A DNA stretch of 64,000 bases, taken from Porphyromonas endodontalis ATCC 35406 (lineage in GTDB: Bacteria; Bacteroidota; Bacteroidia; Bacteroidales; Porphyromonadaceae). The notes beneath the pieces were generated by a model. It worked only from the letters and a program-made list of their open reading frames with translations, was not told the DNA's origin and searched no databases. The stretch's first letter is position 1. Every line of letters begins with the position of its first letter. The translations under genes and the position numbers were made by a program. The stretch is from the NCBI RefSeq assembly GCF_000174815.1, contig NZ_ACNN01000020.1, positions 167,074-231,073 of the forward strand, read 5' to 3'. Of this stretch, positions 42,839-52,385 are shown in pieces.

Positions 42839-42889
42839 GGGAGAGGAGTCTTCTCTTTTCCTGAGGAGTTCTGCCCTCTCCCATTTTCT
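42839..42889 (+). terminator. Intercistronic terminator after the major fimbrillin
   Basis: A stem GGGAGAGG/CCTCTCCC (42839-42846 with 42875-42882) is followed by ATTTTCT. A further hairpin CGCACGGAAG/CTTCCGTTGCG (42768-42777 with 42792-42802, one bulged base) precedes it and may protect the fimbrillin mRNA 3-prime end. Together they would set a high fimbrillin-to-accessory ratio. Confidence 0.6.
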
Positions 42890-42909
42890 AAACTTATCAG
42901 AGTGTAGTA

Positions 42910-43872
42910 ATGAAGAGTATTTATAAGCTGTTGGGAGGTCTCCCCCTCGTGATGTTGTCTCTAGTGGGGCTGACTTCTTGTGACAAATGGATATATGAAG
43001 GCTTTGAGGATTGCCCTCAAGCAATAAAGGTGGGATTCTATTCTCAAACAGAGTGTGCGAATCAGAAATCCTATCCCCAACGGGTAACTCGGCTGAATAT
43101 CTACGCATTCGACAAGAATGATGTACTCTATAGTACTCATATTGTGGATAATGTACGTCTGTCTGATGCCTATGAGTATTCTATCCCGGTGGATAAACCC
43201 GGATTGTATTCAGTTCTTTCATGGGGAAATCTTGCTGACCATTACTACAATATTAATGGAGTGCAAGTGGGGAAGACTACGAAGAAAGACGTCCTTTTCC
43301 GTTTGCGACAAGAAGGCAAGTGGGGAGAAAATCTTCGAGAGACAACGCTTTGGTACGGCGAGAGCCCTGTTGTACAAGTAGAACGGAATACAACGAACTA
43401 CGAGCGTTTTACCCCGACTTCTGTAAACCTAAGAGAGTATACCAATCGTATTGCTGTCGTTATTGAGAAGATTCCCCATCCGGAAGATTATAAGATAGAG
43501 ATAGCCTCTAGCAATGGTACATACCAAATGAATGGGCGTATTGCAAGTACCGACTCAACCTTTTACCCTGGGGAGACCAAGGTGGTAGGAGATAGTACTT
43601 GTCGAGCCGATTTTACCACCCTCAAATTGGAGAGTGGGCATAAAAATACCCTCATCGTCACCAATAAGGCAAAGGGCGTGGAGATGTTCCGTACAGACCT
43701 TGTAGGGGTAATTCTCTCCAGTAGCTATGCCGAGAATATCAACCTTCGCTGCCTCAACGACTTTAGGGTAAGGCTTGTTGCGCATCATTGCGATTGCCCG
43801 GAAAATACCTATCAGATTGTTGAGATCTGGGTTAACGATTGGCTTATCCATTCCTATAGCATCGGTGTATAG
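42910..43872 (+). CDS. mfa2: Fimbrial anchor lipoprotein (FimB/Mfa2 family)
   Basis: A 320-residue lipoprotein. The lipobox LTSC gives lipid cysteine C24, followed by DKWIYEGFEDCPQ. This start and later blocks (FYSQTECAN, LNIYAFDKNDVLYS, TTKKDVLFRLR, WYGESPVV, NLREYTNRIAVVIE) are hallmarks of the FimB/Mfa2 family, whose members anchor the fimbria in the outer membrane and limit its length. Unlike its neighbours it has no LRAG processing site, as expected for an anchor that keeps its lipid. It lies 159 nt after the fimbrillin gene, behind the attenuator. Confidence 0.92.
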   Translation: MKSIYKLLGGLPLVMLSLVGLTSCDKWIYEGFEDCPQAIKVGFYSQTECANQKSYPQRVTRLNIYAFDKNDVLYSTHIVDNVRLSDAYEYSIPVDKPGLYSVLSWGNLADHYYNINGVQVGKTTKKDVLFRLRQEGKWGENLRETTLWYGESPVVQVERNTTNYERFTPTSVNLREYTNRIAVVIEKIPHPEDYKIEIASSNGTYQMNGRIASTDSTFYPGETKVVGDSTCRADFTTLKLESGHKNTLIVTNKAKGVEMFRTDLVGVILSSSYAENINLRCLNDFRVRLVAHHCDCPENTYQIVEIWVNDWLIHSYSIGV

Positions 43873-43986
43873 AAAGGACAATGAAGGAGAGGACTTCTTC
43901 TCCAAAATCGAGGATCTTAGAATCTATCTATCCTCGCTACACTCACACGTGCGCATTTGCCGTGGTATTTGATAAAGGATATAACA

Positions 43987-45342
43987 ATGATCAGTAAGTC
44001 ATATTTGTCTCTCATCAGAGAGTCTGTCATTCATCTCTCTTGTCTCGTACTGGGAGGTTGGCTCTTGGTTTCGTGCGAAACTAAGGGTCCCGGGGGGGGC
44101 GATTCTCCCATCGATCCCAACCAGGAGCAAGCTTCTGATAGTACGCAGCTCTCCGTCGGGTTTCGGATGGCAGAGCCTGCTCTCAGAGCCGGGGGGACTA
44201 TAAATACGGATAACGAAGACTACGTGTCTGAGGTACGTCTCATCCTTTGCAAGTCTGCGACAGGGGCGGTTGTTTTCAATAGTAAATTGGATTTCCCGGC
44301 ATCGGGTATTGGTTCTAACTCTAGTGGCTATTCCAATAGGAGCCTTCCTGCACGCGTTTTGCCGGGGCTCTACAATGTTTATGTTATAGCAAATGAGTCT
44401 TACTGCACTGGCATCTCGCCAAGTGCTCTCAACGCCCTAAGTACCGAGAGCGATGTGCGAGCTTTGCAGTGTAACTTTCCAAAAGACTTTGTGCCCTCTC
44501 AGGTAGACCACAAGGGGTTGCTTATGACCTCTCAGAAAAGTAATTATCAGATCCCTAAGGGGTATAATAAGGCAACGAATCCTTTTGTTTTAGAGGCGGA
44601 GCTTGAGAGAGTGGTGGCAAAGCTCTCCATCAAGATCCTGAGACCTCATGGGAGCCCTGCCGAACTAAAAAAGCTATATGTAAGCGATATGGGGCTGTCT
44701 AAGGTGCCCTCAAAAAGCTTTTTGTTCACGGATGCCGCTCATCCCGCTTTTGCCGGATCTTTGGATGTACAGCATACTTTTGTAACTTCCGGCACTCCTC
44801 TTGGGATCGCTTTTGACTCCCAGCAATCTCGCTATATCCCCGAATATTTGGATACACAGCGTCTTCGACTGACCCTGACGATCCGCCAGGAGGGAGCCTC
44901 TGAAGAACAGACACGCATAATTGAATTGGGGAAAGATGATAATTATCTTTTCCGCCGTAACCATCACCATAACTACGAACTCACGCTCAAAGACTGGAGC
45001 GATATAGCCGTAGGCATCTCCATCGCAGATTGGAAGGAGGATACCTCTTGGGGCTATGTCGGTGAGTATTTCAATCTTTGGTGTGCATCTAAAATTAAAC
45101 CGAATTCGGATGTAATGCTCCGCTTGTACACCTCTAAGCACAAGGTGCCCAAAGGGCATGAGGTGATCCTTAAGCCCGTTAATGGAGCAACAATCAATGG
45201 CTCCACCAATGAGGTCTCGTTCACCGAGTTGAACTATGGAGCCTTTACCGAGTACACACTACACACTGCTTCGGCGGGGAAGTCCCTCATGGTCTTTTAT
45301 AAGGTGAGTGGCCGCACCTCCGTAAAAGAGACAGAGTTCTAG
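43987..45342 (+). CDS. Accessory fimbrial lipoprotein (Mfa3-like position)
   Basis: A 451-residue pre-pilin-like protein. The ATG at 43987 places a lipobox LLVSC with C30 at the end of the signal peptide; a longer in-frame start (43957) would put ten extra residues in front. ALRAGGTIN, with R67, is the probable processing site. The N-terminal beta domain includes YVSEVRLILCKSATG; the second domain ends in a free beta-rich tail with ISIADWKEDTSWGYVGEYF in between. Position three in the operon suggests the role of Mfa3, an adaptor between shaft and tip. Sequence identity to a specific Mfa subunit cannot be judged by eye. Confidence 0.7.
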   Translation: MISKSYLSLIRESVIHLSCLVLGGWLLVSCETKGPGGGDSPIDPNQEQASDSTQLSVGFRMAEPALRAGGTINTDNEDYVSEVRLILCKSATGAVVFNSKLDFPASGIGSNSSGYSNRSLPARVLPGLYNVYVIANESYCTGISPSALNALSTESDVRALQCNFPKDFVPSQVDHKGLLMTSQKSNYQIPKGYNKATNPFVLEAELERVVAKLSIKILRPHGSPAELKKLYVSDMGLSKVPSKSFLFTDAAHPAFAGSLDVQHTFVTSGTPLGIAFDSQQSRYIPEYLDTQRLRLTLTIRQEGASEEQTRIIELGKDDNYLFRRNHHHNYELTLKDWSDIAVGISIADWKEDTSWGYVGEYFNLWCASKIKPNSDVMLRLYTSKHKVPKGHEVILKPVNGATINGSTNEVSFTELNYGAFTEYTLHTASAGKSLMVFYKVSGRTSVKETEF

Positions 45343-45368
45343 GAAGCGTACATTTAACCTCAACAAAG

Positions 45369-46565
45369 ATGAAAAGATTCTTTTCTCATACGCTATATTG
45401 GCTATTTTGGAGCGTTCTGCTCTTCTCCTCGGGGGCGTGTCGCCGCCAAGGGGGAGATGAGTTGCGCCCCAACGAGACGCTGAGTTTAGCCCTTAAAGTA
45501 CAAGATTCTAAGGTTTTACGACAAGGCACTGCAACCTCTGACGAGACGAAAATAGACAACATCATGATTCTATTTTTCGAGACAAACAGTCAAGAGACGC
45601 TTTGGAGAAATAAAATCTATGAGTACGACGCCACAGCCACGGGGCGCGCCGATGGAGCCAAGTGGGAGGATGGGCAGACCATGCTATTCCCCCTTATCCC
45701 TGAGGAGGTGGGCACCAAAAAGGTTGTTGTTATTGCTAACTATAAGGGAAAAGGCAATCTCGAAACCAAGTTGCGTGCTGTGCAGAAGTTTGGAGACTTC
45801 TCGGATGCAACCAAACAGATTTACTACGACTCTGCCGACGAAAATTCTAAGATAACTGCACCGCTACTCTTGATGGAGGGCTCTGTTGTGCACACCTTTA
45901 CGAAGGAGAATCGCAAGGCACAAGTCGTCCTCAATAGGGCTGTTGCTAAGGTGACTGTAAAGCTAGATTTGCGCTGGGGTCCCCTTGATGCTAGACGCGC
46001 AGCAACCGCGGAGCGCTCTTTTTATCAGTTTAGAGATGTGGCAAAACGAACCCATGTTGTGGAGCATGCCAACCTCTTGCTGAATGCCTCTAACCGTAGC
46101 GAACGTTACAATGATAACCCTACTATGGCTATGCCTCTCCTCGCAGAGAATAAGCATATGTGGGAGTTTACCCCTTTGGCAGCTACTGCCCCTCGAGAAG
46201 GTCCCTTCGTGGTTACTGCCTACATCAATGAGTATAATCAGGGCACAGACAAAACCAATGTGCCTCCTTACCTCTATCTTGCTCTTTATGCCGATGTGCC
46301 GGAGTCGCATGCCGATGATCCAGAAGGGAAATACCCCCCTCCTGCAGGAGGGGATATATACCCGGCTCATAAAGGTTACTATTACTATAGGGTGATCTTG
46401 CCTCGGGAGGTCAAGCGTAATACACACTATATCCTAGAGTCTCAGGTCTTGTCGGCCGGCTCTGGGGATGCTGCAAAGCCTGTAGATCTTTCTTCCAACG
46501 TTTCTATCAAGGAATGGTCCGAAGTCAATTTGTCAGGTAAGGGTGAGGAGAAAATCTACAATTAA
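45369..46565 (+). CDS. Accessory fimbrial lipoprotein (Mfa4-like position)
   Basis: A 398-residue lipoprotein with lipobox SGAC and C24. The likely arginine processing site is VLRQGTATS (R51), a variant of the LRAG motif seen in its neighbours. The N-domain has IDNIMILFFETNSQETLWRN, the fimbrillin-type first core strand, and KAQVVLNRAVAKVTVKLDL, typical of the sheet that holds the two domains together. It ends with VSIKEWSEVNLSG. Probably a minor pilin incorporated near the tip. It starts 26 nt after the previous gene and ends 12 nt before the next. Confidence 0.7.
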   Translation: MKRFFSHTLYWLFWSVLLFSSGACRRQGGDELRPNETLSLALKVQDSKVLRQGTATSDETKIDNIMILFFETNSQETLWRNKIYEYDATATGRADGAKWEDGQTMLFPLIPEEVGTKKVVVIANYKGKGNLETKLRAVQKFGDFSDATKQIYYDSADENSKITAPLLLMEGSVVHTFTKENRKAQVVLNRAVAKVTVKLDLRWGPLDARRAATAERSFYQFRDVAKRTHVVEHANLLLNASNRSERYNDNPTMAMPLLAENKHMWEFTPLAATAPREGPFVVTAYINEYNQGTDKTNVPPYLYLALYADVPESHADDPEGKYPPPAGGDIYPAHKGYYYYRVILPREVKRNTHYILESQVLSAGSGDAAKPVDLSSNVSIKEWSEVNLSGKGEEKIYN

Positions 46566-46577
46566 ATAGTGATCCCT

Positions 46578-47450
46578 ATGAGTAAGTATACTAAGATTAC
46601 CCTAAGGCTGCTTGTCGCAATGGCTCTAATGGGGAGCCTGGGAGCTTGTGCAGATCGTAATGCAAAGGAGCCCCAAGATGCCCTTACTACGTCCGTGAAG
46701 GCTTCGTCTGTGGACGGGGATCTCCGTGCGGGTGAGATAGATAAATTACGTGTGATATCCTCCGTTCTGAACTATAACCAAGAACTTGACGTCCTGAGTG
46801 ACAAGGTGTATTTCAAGCTCCCGAGCAACGAGAAGCAGACTCTATTCTTTGTTGCCGGAGAGCGAGAAAGCCTGAGTACACTACGGGCTACAGAGTTTAA
46901 TCAGAAGGAGTTTAATACCGAAGATTACTTTGGTACCGATGGCAAAACAGAGCCAAAGCTATATGTTGGCTCCCTATCCGTTAGTGACGGGGTAAAGGCG
47001 ATCCCCTCCCCTCTTTCTCTCACACCCACCTATGCCAAGCTTTCGTACAAGATCCGCTTTTTAGACGAGCGTACTTCTTCCGCTTCGAAGCCGGAGCTTA
47101 GAGCGATACATCCTAGGGAGGTCACGAAAGTGTGGATTGCGAATGTCCCCCCCACGTTCTTTTTGGGAGGAGTAAAGACTTACTATACAAGCCCCTCCAC
47201 TAATTATAAGACTTTTAATATGGGAGGAGGTAAGATCGGAGCCTGTTACCTACCGGAGCATGATCCCTCAGATGTCAATAATCGTACCTATATTGGGGTT
47301 GAGGTAAAAACCCCTTGGGAGGCTACAAATAATCTGCAGGAATACTATGTAGTGGTGCATGAGCCGTACGATGATGTCAATTATGGAAAGATTATACGGG
47401 GGCGACATTACAAGATGACGATAACTCTTCCTGTGAAGATCTTCGACTGA
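46578..47450 (+). CDS. Accessory fimbrial lipoprotein, possible tip-proximal pilin
   Basis: A 290-residue protein with lipobox LGAC (C24) and a processing-type motif GDLRAGEIDK (R50). It is smaller than the other pilins. The core resembles a single fimbrillin-like beta domain (DKLRVISSVLNYNQEL, YAKLSYKIRFLDE) and ends with YKMTITLPVKIFD. The ATG at 46578 is preferred to a GTG at 46569, which would add three residues. A 62-nt gap leads to the large T9SS protein. Function by context only. Confidence 0.65.
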   Translation: MSKYTKITLRLLVAMALMGSLGACADRNAKEPQDALTTSVKASSVDGDLRAGEIDKLRVISSVLNYNQELDVLSDKVYFKLPSNEKQTLFFVAGERESLSTLRATEFNQKEFNTEDYFGTDGKTEPKLYVGSLSVSDGVKAIPSPLSLTPTYAKLSYKIRFLDERTSSASKPELRAIHPREVTKVWIANVPPTFFLGGVKTYYTSPSTNYKTFNMGGGKIGACYLPEHDPSDVNNRTYIGVEVKTPWEATNNLQEYYVVVHEPYDDVNYGKIIRGRHYKMTITLPVKIFD

Positions 47451-47512
47451 AAAAACTCCTGTAATGGGCTTTGGTTTATAAAGAAATAGAACGAAATAGC
47501 GTATTGTCTTCT

Positions 47513-50392
47513 ATGAAGAAATATATATTACTCCTGTTGAGCGTGGTGCTGTTTGTAGCTGAGGTGAGGGCTCAGGGAGCCTCTTATCCCAACTTTCACA
47601 ATGCTACCCAGTTAGTGGAGTTTACGACGACTAAGGCTGGAGGTCAGGACTTTTCCTTTACCTTGGCTCCTGATAAGACGGTGGGGCGCCCGCAGTTCCC
47701 TGTGGTATTTATAGACTGGAACGGGAATGGGAATCGGCAGATGATAAACCTCAATCAAGAGGAGACATTTGTTGTCAAGGTGCCTTCTAATAGGGTCATT
47801 AAGATTACCGGAGAGAATGGACTTTGGACGGTAAAGGCGGTAGATCAGTCCGTTACGGAGGCCAAGACGAGTTCAGCCACTATCCTGCGGCACCTCTATT
47901 TGGATAAGAATTTATTGGGAAAAGCAGGCAACGGGGGAAGTGACTTTAAGTCCAATAAATCCCTTGAAACCCTCTCCGTCTCAAGCAATTACTATAAGAC
48001 GCTGGAGGTGAAGGAGAATAAGAATTTAGAGAAGCTCAATGCCTCCTCTAACCTCTTGGAGAATATAGATTTGACAGGCCTGAGCCATCTTGTTGATTTG
48101 GATTTGAGTAAGAACCTATTTGCAGGTTCCCTCGTTCTTCCTCAAAATACATATAGGAACATAGACCTGAGGGTGAATAAATTCAAGATCTCTACGCTTC
48201 CGGAGCTCCCCAACGGCACTCTGGCAAGTGCTTACCATTACAATTTGCAGGAGCGTTATAAGCTTACGGAAGACCAACTTACAGTGGGGAAGGATTGGAT
48301 TGATCTCTCCTCTGAGCTTCATGCAAAAGGCGTGACTTCTTCCCAAAAGACCACGAAGTATACTTGGTATGTCGAAGATGATGCCGCAACCGATAGGTAT
48401 ACTCGCCTCAAGGAGGATGTCGACTATGAGGTGGTGAATGGGAGGACTCGTTTCCTTCGCAACGTGAGAGGGCGTTTGTTTGTTGCAATGAGCACGGAAG
48501 CCTTCCCCCACTTCGATAGTTTTGAGCGCACTCCCGGAGCCTTTACAGTATCCGGGGAACAGAATATCAAGACGCGTCATGGGCACTTTGACCACGAAGA
48601 GTTATACACTCGCATTGCGGATAAGTACGAAAAGAGAGAGCCTATCTATAGAAGTAATACCCTATCTCTAAAGTACAACCTGTGGTATGGTGGTACTGAT
48701 AATACGTGGTCTAAGGCCGAAAACTGGACCGGGAACTATGTGCCTAAGACGCTGAAATCGGATGGCGACAAGGTGGTGGAAGTTGAGTTTGCTACCAAAA
48801 CCAATAACGATGGGCACCCCGCTTTGCGCGATTTGCACGTGGCAAAGGGGGAAGATCGCGTTGTTACTGAGCTTATCAATAAGAGTGAATCAGGTAAGGG
48901 AGTCGTTGTGAATGCCGGATCTTCTCTGCGCGTAAAAGATAAGGTCGAGGTGGATAAGGCAACTGAGACCTCTTATGGGAATGCCGATCCTGCCTACCGT
49001 GTCCGACTAAAGTCAATCCCCGGAGAACCCAATGGAGCTCTGTTTTTCGATGCTCCGGAGAGGAATAAAGATTTGTTCGCCACCGTGGAGTTTTATACCA
49101 AGGGCTACGACGGAAACTTTGATAAGCAGCACGCCAAATGGCAATACTTCGGTACACCCATCAAGGATGGAGCTGTGGAGAAAACTTTCCCTTCGTCTGC
49201 TATTGTGCGCAAGTATAACCAAAGTAAAAACGATGAGTACGACGAGAAGTGGGTGGCTACACAGCCTGGGGATGTCTTGACTCCCTTCCATGGGTATGAA
49301 GTAACGCAACCAGTACCGGCTACCTATATCTTTAGAGGAAAACTCAACCTTGAGGCTCCCAACGACCTAGAGGTTGCGGCCAAGGTGCCGGGAGTCTTGT
49401 ATGGTGCGTTCAATTCGTTTGCCAATAGTTATACTGCTTCATACGACATCTCTTTAATAGAGTTTGGCATGGGGCTAGAGAAGACAGTCTTTCTATACAA
49501 TACGGGAAGTCGTATAGAGTGGCTTGCACACAATCAAGACGAGAGCTCAACTTTGGCAGGAACTTACCTTTCTGTTCCGAAACATCTTGCCGGTTCGGGG
49601 GACCTGCCTCGTGAGATCCCCTCTCTACAAGGCTTTATGATCTGTAATAAGAGAACGGTAAAGGCTTCCCTCACGATGCCCTACTCCGGAATCGTAAAAG
49701 AGAAGGCTTCTGAGAAGCTTAGAGCCGGAGACGAAGAGGATGTGAGAGAGTTCTTACATATAGATGTAGCATCTAATGAGGGTGCAGACCGCTTGTTCGT
49801 ATTCCGCAAGGAGGGTACGACTGCCGGTTTCGATAACGGATGGGATGGTAGCAAGATCTTGGTCGGAGGCCGTCCGCAGCTCTATGTGATCTCGTCGGAA
49901 GGTCCTCTACAAGTAGCAACCTCTGCACAGATTGAGGGCTTGCGAATCGGTTTTGAAGCACCCAAAGATGGGGCCTATACGCTTTCATTCCGTGTTAGTC
50001 CTGAGCTACAGGGTCGCTATCCTTCGCTATGCCTTAGAGACCGTGTGACGGGCACGCTTACCCCCGTGGGGCAGACCAGCTCTTACACCTTTGTTACTAC
50101 TAAGTCTCTAGATAAGCATCGCTTCGATCTTGTAACTGAGGGTGAAGATAGTCTCTCTCCTGCCACCGAGCCTATTCGTGTAGTAGGGCTAGGTGATACG
50201 AGAGTGTTGGTAGATAATACTACAGCTCTCGACTCTAAGGTTCTCGTTTTCGATGCTACAGGAGCCTTGGTGCTACAGGCTGAGATACCTGCCCGTTCGG
50301 GAAAGGAATACTCTTTGCCTCTCCCTGGAACTTATGTGGTGAAGGTGGTTAATAACCAGACTTCTACAATTGCAAAAGTGTTGTTACCCTAA
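47513..50392 (+). CDS. Large T9SS-sorted surface protein with LRR segment in the fimbrial operon
   Basis: A 959-residue exported protein; signal peptide residues 1-21 (KKYILLLLSVVLF, ending VRAQ). Residues 30-125 are a beta domain with VFIDWNGNGN; about 130-230 are irregular LRRs (NLEKLNASSNLLENIDL, LVDLDLSKNLFAG). The middle has GGTDNTWSKAENWTGNYVP, often found in T9SS cargo. SEKLRAGDEED (R737) repeats the LRAG motif of the pilins in a linker. The last 75 residues (VLVFDATGALVLQAE, then LPLPGTYVVKVVN) are a clear type A T9SS sorting domain. No MIDAS DxSxS of a von Willebrand A domain is seen, so it is not an obvious Mfa5. The ATG at 47513 is chosen over one at 47471 because it starts the signal peptide. 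It is likely a surface adhesin tied to the fimbria. Confidence 0.75.
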   Translation: MKKYILLLLSVVLFVAEVRAQGASYPNFHNATQLVEFTTTKAGGQDFSFTLAPDKTVGRPQFPVVFIDWNGNGNRQMINLNQEETFVVKVPSNRVIKITGENGLWTVKAVDQSVTEAKTSSATILRHLYLDKNLLGKAGNGGSDFKSNKSLETLSVSSNYYKTLEVKENKNLEKLNASSNLLENIDLTGLSHLVDLDLSKNLFAGSLVLPQNTYRNIDLRVNKFKISTLPELPNGTLASAYHYNLQERYKLTEDQLTVGKDWIDLSSELHAKGVTSSQKTTKYTWYVEDDAATDRYTRLKEDVDYEVVNGRTRFLRNVRGRLFVAMSTEAFPHFDSFERTPGAFTVSGEQNIKTRHGHFDHEELYTRIADKYEKREPIYRSNTLSLKYNLWYGGTDNTWSKAENWTGNYVPKTLKSDGDKVVEVEFATKTNNDGHPALRDLHVAKGEDRVVTELINKSESGKGVVVNAGSSLRVKDKVEVDKATETSYGNADPAYRVRLKSIPGEPNGALFFDAPERNKDLFATVEFYTKGYDGNFDKQHAKWQYFGTPIKDGAVEKTFPSSAIVRKYNQSKNDEYDEKWVATQPGDVLTPFHGYEVTQPVPATYIFRGKLNLEAPNDLEVAAKVPGVLYGAFNSFANSYTASYDISLIEFGMGLEKTVFLYNTGSRIEWLAHNQDESSTLAGTYLSVPKHLAGSGDLPREIPSLQGFMICNKRTVKASLTMPYSGIVKEKASEKLRAGDEEDVREFLHIDVASNEGADRLFVFRKEGTTAGFDNGWDGSKILVGGRPQLYVISSEGPLQVATSAQIEGLRIGFEAPKDGAYTLSFRVSPELQGRYPSLCLRDRVTGTLTPVGQTSSYTFVTTKSLDKHRFDLVTEGEDSLSPATEPIRVVGLGDTRVLVDNTTALDSKVLVFDATGALVLQAEIPARSGKEYSLPLPGTYVVKVVNNQTSTIAKVLLP

Positions 50393-50397
50393 TCTTG

Positions 50398-51402
50398 ATG
50401 GAACATAACATGAGTCAGAATACTATTTTTAATTGCACTTCGAGGGGAATGGCGAGGCTATCGGTTATTCTATTGCTTCAGTCTCTAGCCTTCTCCCTCC
50501 TTGCTCAGAATACCAACAGCGTGGGGATCAATACCGGGAATTCTCCTGTAGACCCCTCCGCTATAATGGAGGTAAAAGCCGATACCCCGGGAAGCTCTAC
50601 GAAGAAGGGCTTCCTCCCTCCTCGTGTAGAGCTTAAAAATCAAAGAGATAAAAGGACTGTTCCCATTACTGTGGGAACGGAGGCCAAGGCAATGCTTGTA
50701 TACAATACGAAAGACACATATGACTTCGTTTGGAAGCACGTCTATGCCGATAACTATTACTATTGGCTGGGCGATCGCTGGGAGCGTATGGTATACACTC
50801 CACTTGTGTACGAAGCTGTTATCCCGCGAGAGTTTTATGTTGAGGGGAAGACCAAACAGGAGTTTACAACTCAGCAATTAAACCCCCCTCATAGCCATGG
50901 AAAGGTTAATGGTATCGATCTCCCTCTCAAGTTCACGGAGGAGCCTGTTCTCAATAGAGGGAATATATTTACCAAATTAGATAATGAGAATTTTAGGGTC
51001 AATGTAACAGGGACCTACGATGTAAGTGCCTTCGTTCACTACAATCCGTTTGCTACAAAAATTGTCGAGAAGCCAGTTCCTAGTGAACCTGAAGTTACTT
51101 ATCATAAAAGGGCCTTTCTCAATTTGAAAATTCAGAGACAGGCTTCTAGAGCGGCTGTTTGGGAAGACCTTGTGGTGGTGCGTGCGGCTTGGGGTTTTGA
51201 TGCTGGTGGCTTTTTGAAGACAGCGACGATCAATGCGGTCGCTGTCCGGCTTTCCAGTGGAGACAAGATACGTCTTGTCATACAGTCTCCTTACAAGAAT
51301 AGTAGTCAGGGGTATGGAATTGAAAAACCCTATACGGGGACTGATGCCGATCATCCTGTGGCAAGAGGGTTTCGTGCGCTGCTATTAGACTTTAATCTTT
51401 AA
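50398..51402 (+). CDS. Tandem paralogue 1: tail-fibre-like N-module plus possible C1q/TNF-like head
   Basis: A 334-residue exported protein, signal peptide about 18-37 (MARLSVILLLQSLAF, ending LLAQ), so an ATG at 50449 could be the true start. The first mature module has SVGINTG, DPSAIMEVKAD, KKGFLPPRVEL, AKAMLVYNTKD and a closing WLGDRWERM, the pattern of the Bacteroidota module that resembles phage tail-fibre collars. The C-terminal 180 residues (TGTYDVSAFVHYNP, FLNLKIQRQ, SSGDKIRLVIQSP, FRALLLDF) follow a C1q/TNF jelly-roll order. No lipobox and no T9SS domain. It starts 5 nt after the CTD protein. Confidence 0.65.
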   Translation: MEHNMSQNTIFNCTSRGMARLSVILLLQSLAFSLLAQNTNSVGINTGNSPVDPSAIMEVKADTPGSSTKKGFLPPRVELKNQRDKRTVPITVGTEAKAMLVYNTKDTYDFVWKHVYADNYYYWLGDRWERMVYTPLVYEAVIPREFYVEGKTKQEFTTQQLNPPHSHGKVNGIDLPLKFTEEPVLNRGNIFTKLDNENFRVNVTGTYDVSAFVHYNPFATKIVEKPVPSEPEVTYHKRAFLNLKIQRQASRAAVWEDLVVVRAAWGFDAGGFLKTATINAVAVRLSSGDKIRLVIQSPYKNSSQGYGIEKPYTGTDADHPVARGFRALLLDFNL

Positions 51403-51429
51403 GAGAAGAGAGATAGAAGAGATAGAACT

Positions 51430-52371
51430 ATGTGTATGAAAAGATGTGGACTCTTTTGGATTGCATCGCTTTTGATGATGCTTCCGTTCTCTGGGAAAGG
51501 TTTTGCCCAGTCTGTAGGTGTTTTTACTAAGACCCCCGATGCTTCTGCAGCTTTGGATGTAGATGTTTCTGCTCTCCCTGCTAATGGGAAGAAGGGGATG
51601 TTGCTCCCTCGTGTGCAGCTTACGGGTAAGAACGACCAGACAACGATCCCCAGCCCTGCCGTAGGATTGGTTGTTTATAACTTGCAAGATCGTGGTACAG
51701 GGGATAATCAGGTCGAGCATGATATGTTCTATTTTTGGGATGGGGAGAAGTGGCTTGATATGACCAATATTGATATTGTGATTCGAGAGCTATTGCCCCA
51801 AGTTTTCTTTATCCTACAGGGAGACGCTCAGAATGTGGCTTCGAAAAAGAACCATCCCTCTTTATACTACGATGAAGAGGTGCCGTTGACTTACTCTGAG
51901 AAGAGTGTAGATGATGAGGGGAATGAAATTGACCATATCACCCTTAATACAGGGAATAATGTCCGGTTGAATGACGCCGAGGATACTTTTGAAATCTTAA
52001 ATCCCGGGGATTACGAGATATCTGGAATTATTGGTTATAATCCCAATATAAGTAACCTTCTTAATGCAAGTACTAATCTAGAGTTTATCATCCAACGGAG
52101 GTCTTCTCAGACAGGAGGGCCGTGGCGAAATATTGCTCGCTGTGTCTCTGCTTGGGGAAATAATACAGTCTTGAATAGCCGCCATATGGTGATTTCTCCT
52201 ATGGTGGTAAGGTTTGAGAAAGGGGATAAAATCCGTGCTGTTGTTAAACGGACAATGGGTCATAAGCCTGGTGATAACAGAGGTGGAAAGGATCCAGATT
52301 GGATAGCCAATATAAACCCTGCCGGGGGGTCTAATACCTCTAAGGTGATCAAGATTCAGAAACTCTCTTAG
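51430..52371 (+). CDS. Tandem paralogue 2 of the tail-fibre-like/C1q-like family
   Basis: A 313-residue protein with a signal peptide ending GFAQ near residue 27; an ATG two codons later (51436) is equally possible. Its first module matches paralogue 1 block by block: SVGVFTKTPDASAALDVDV, KKGMLLPRVQL, VGLVVYNLQD, FYFWDGEKWLDM. The C-terminal part again reads GDYEISGIIGYNP, LEFIIQRRSS and FEKGDKIRAVVKR, the strand order of a C1q/TNF-like fold. The head differs strongly from paralogue 1, which would suit different ligands. No anchor or sorting signal is visible. Confidence 0.65.
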   Translation: MCMKRCGLFWIASLLMMLPFSGKGFAQSVGVFTKTPDASAALDVDVSALPANGKKGMLLPRVQLTGKNDQTTIPSPAVGLVVYNLQDRGTGDNQVEHDMFYFWDGEKWLDMTNIDIVIRELLPQVFFILQGDAQNVASKKNHPSLYYDEEVPLTYSEKSVDDEGNEIDHITLNTGNNVRLNDAEDTFEILNPGDYEISGIIGYNPNISNLLNASTNLEFIIQRRSSQTGGPWRNIARCVSAWGNNTVLNSRHMVISPMVVRFEKGDKIRAVVKRTMGHKPGDNRGGKDPDWIANINPAGGSNTSKVIKIQKLS

Positions 52372-52385
52372 TCAATTATTTTGTG

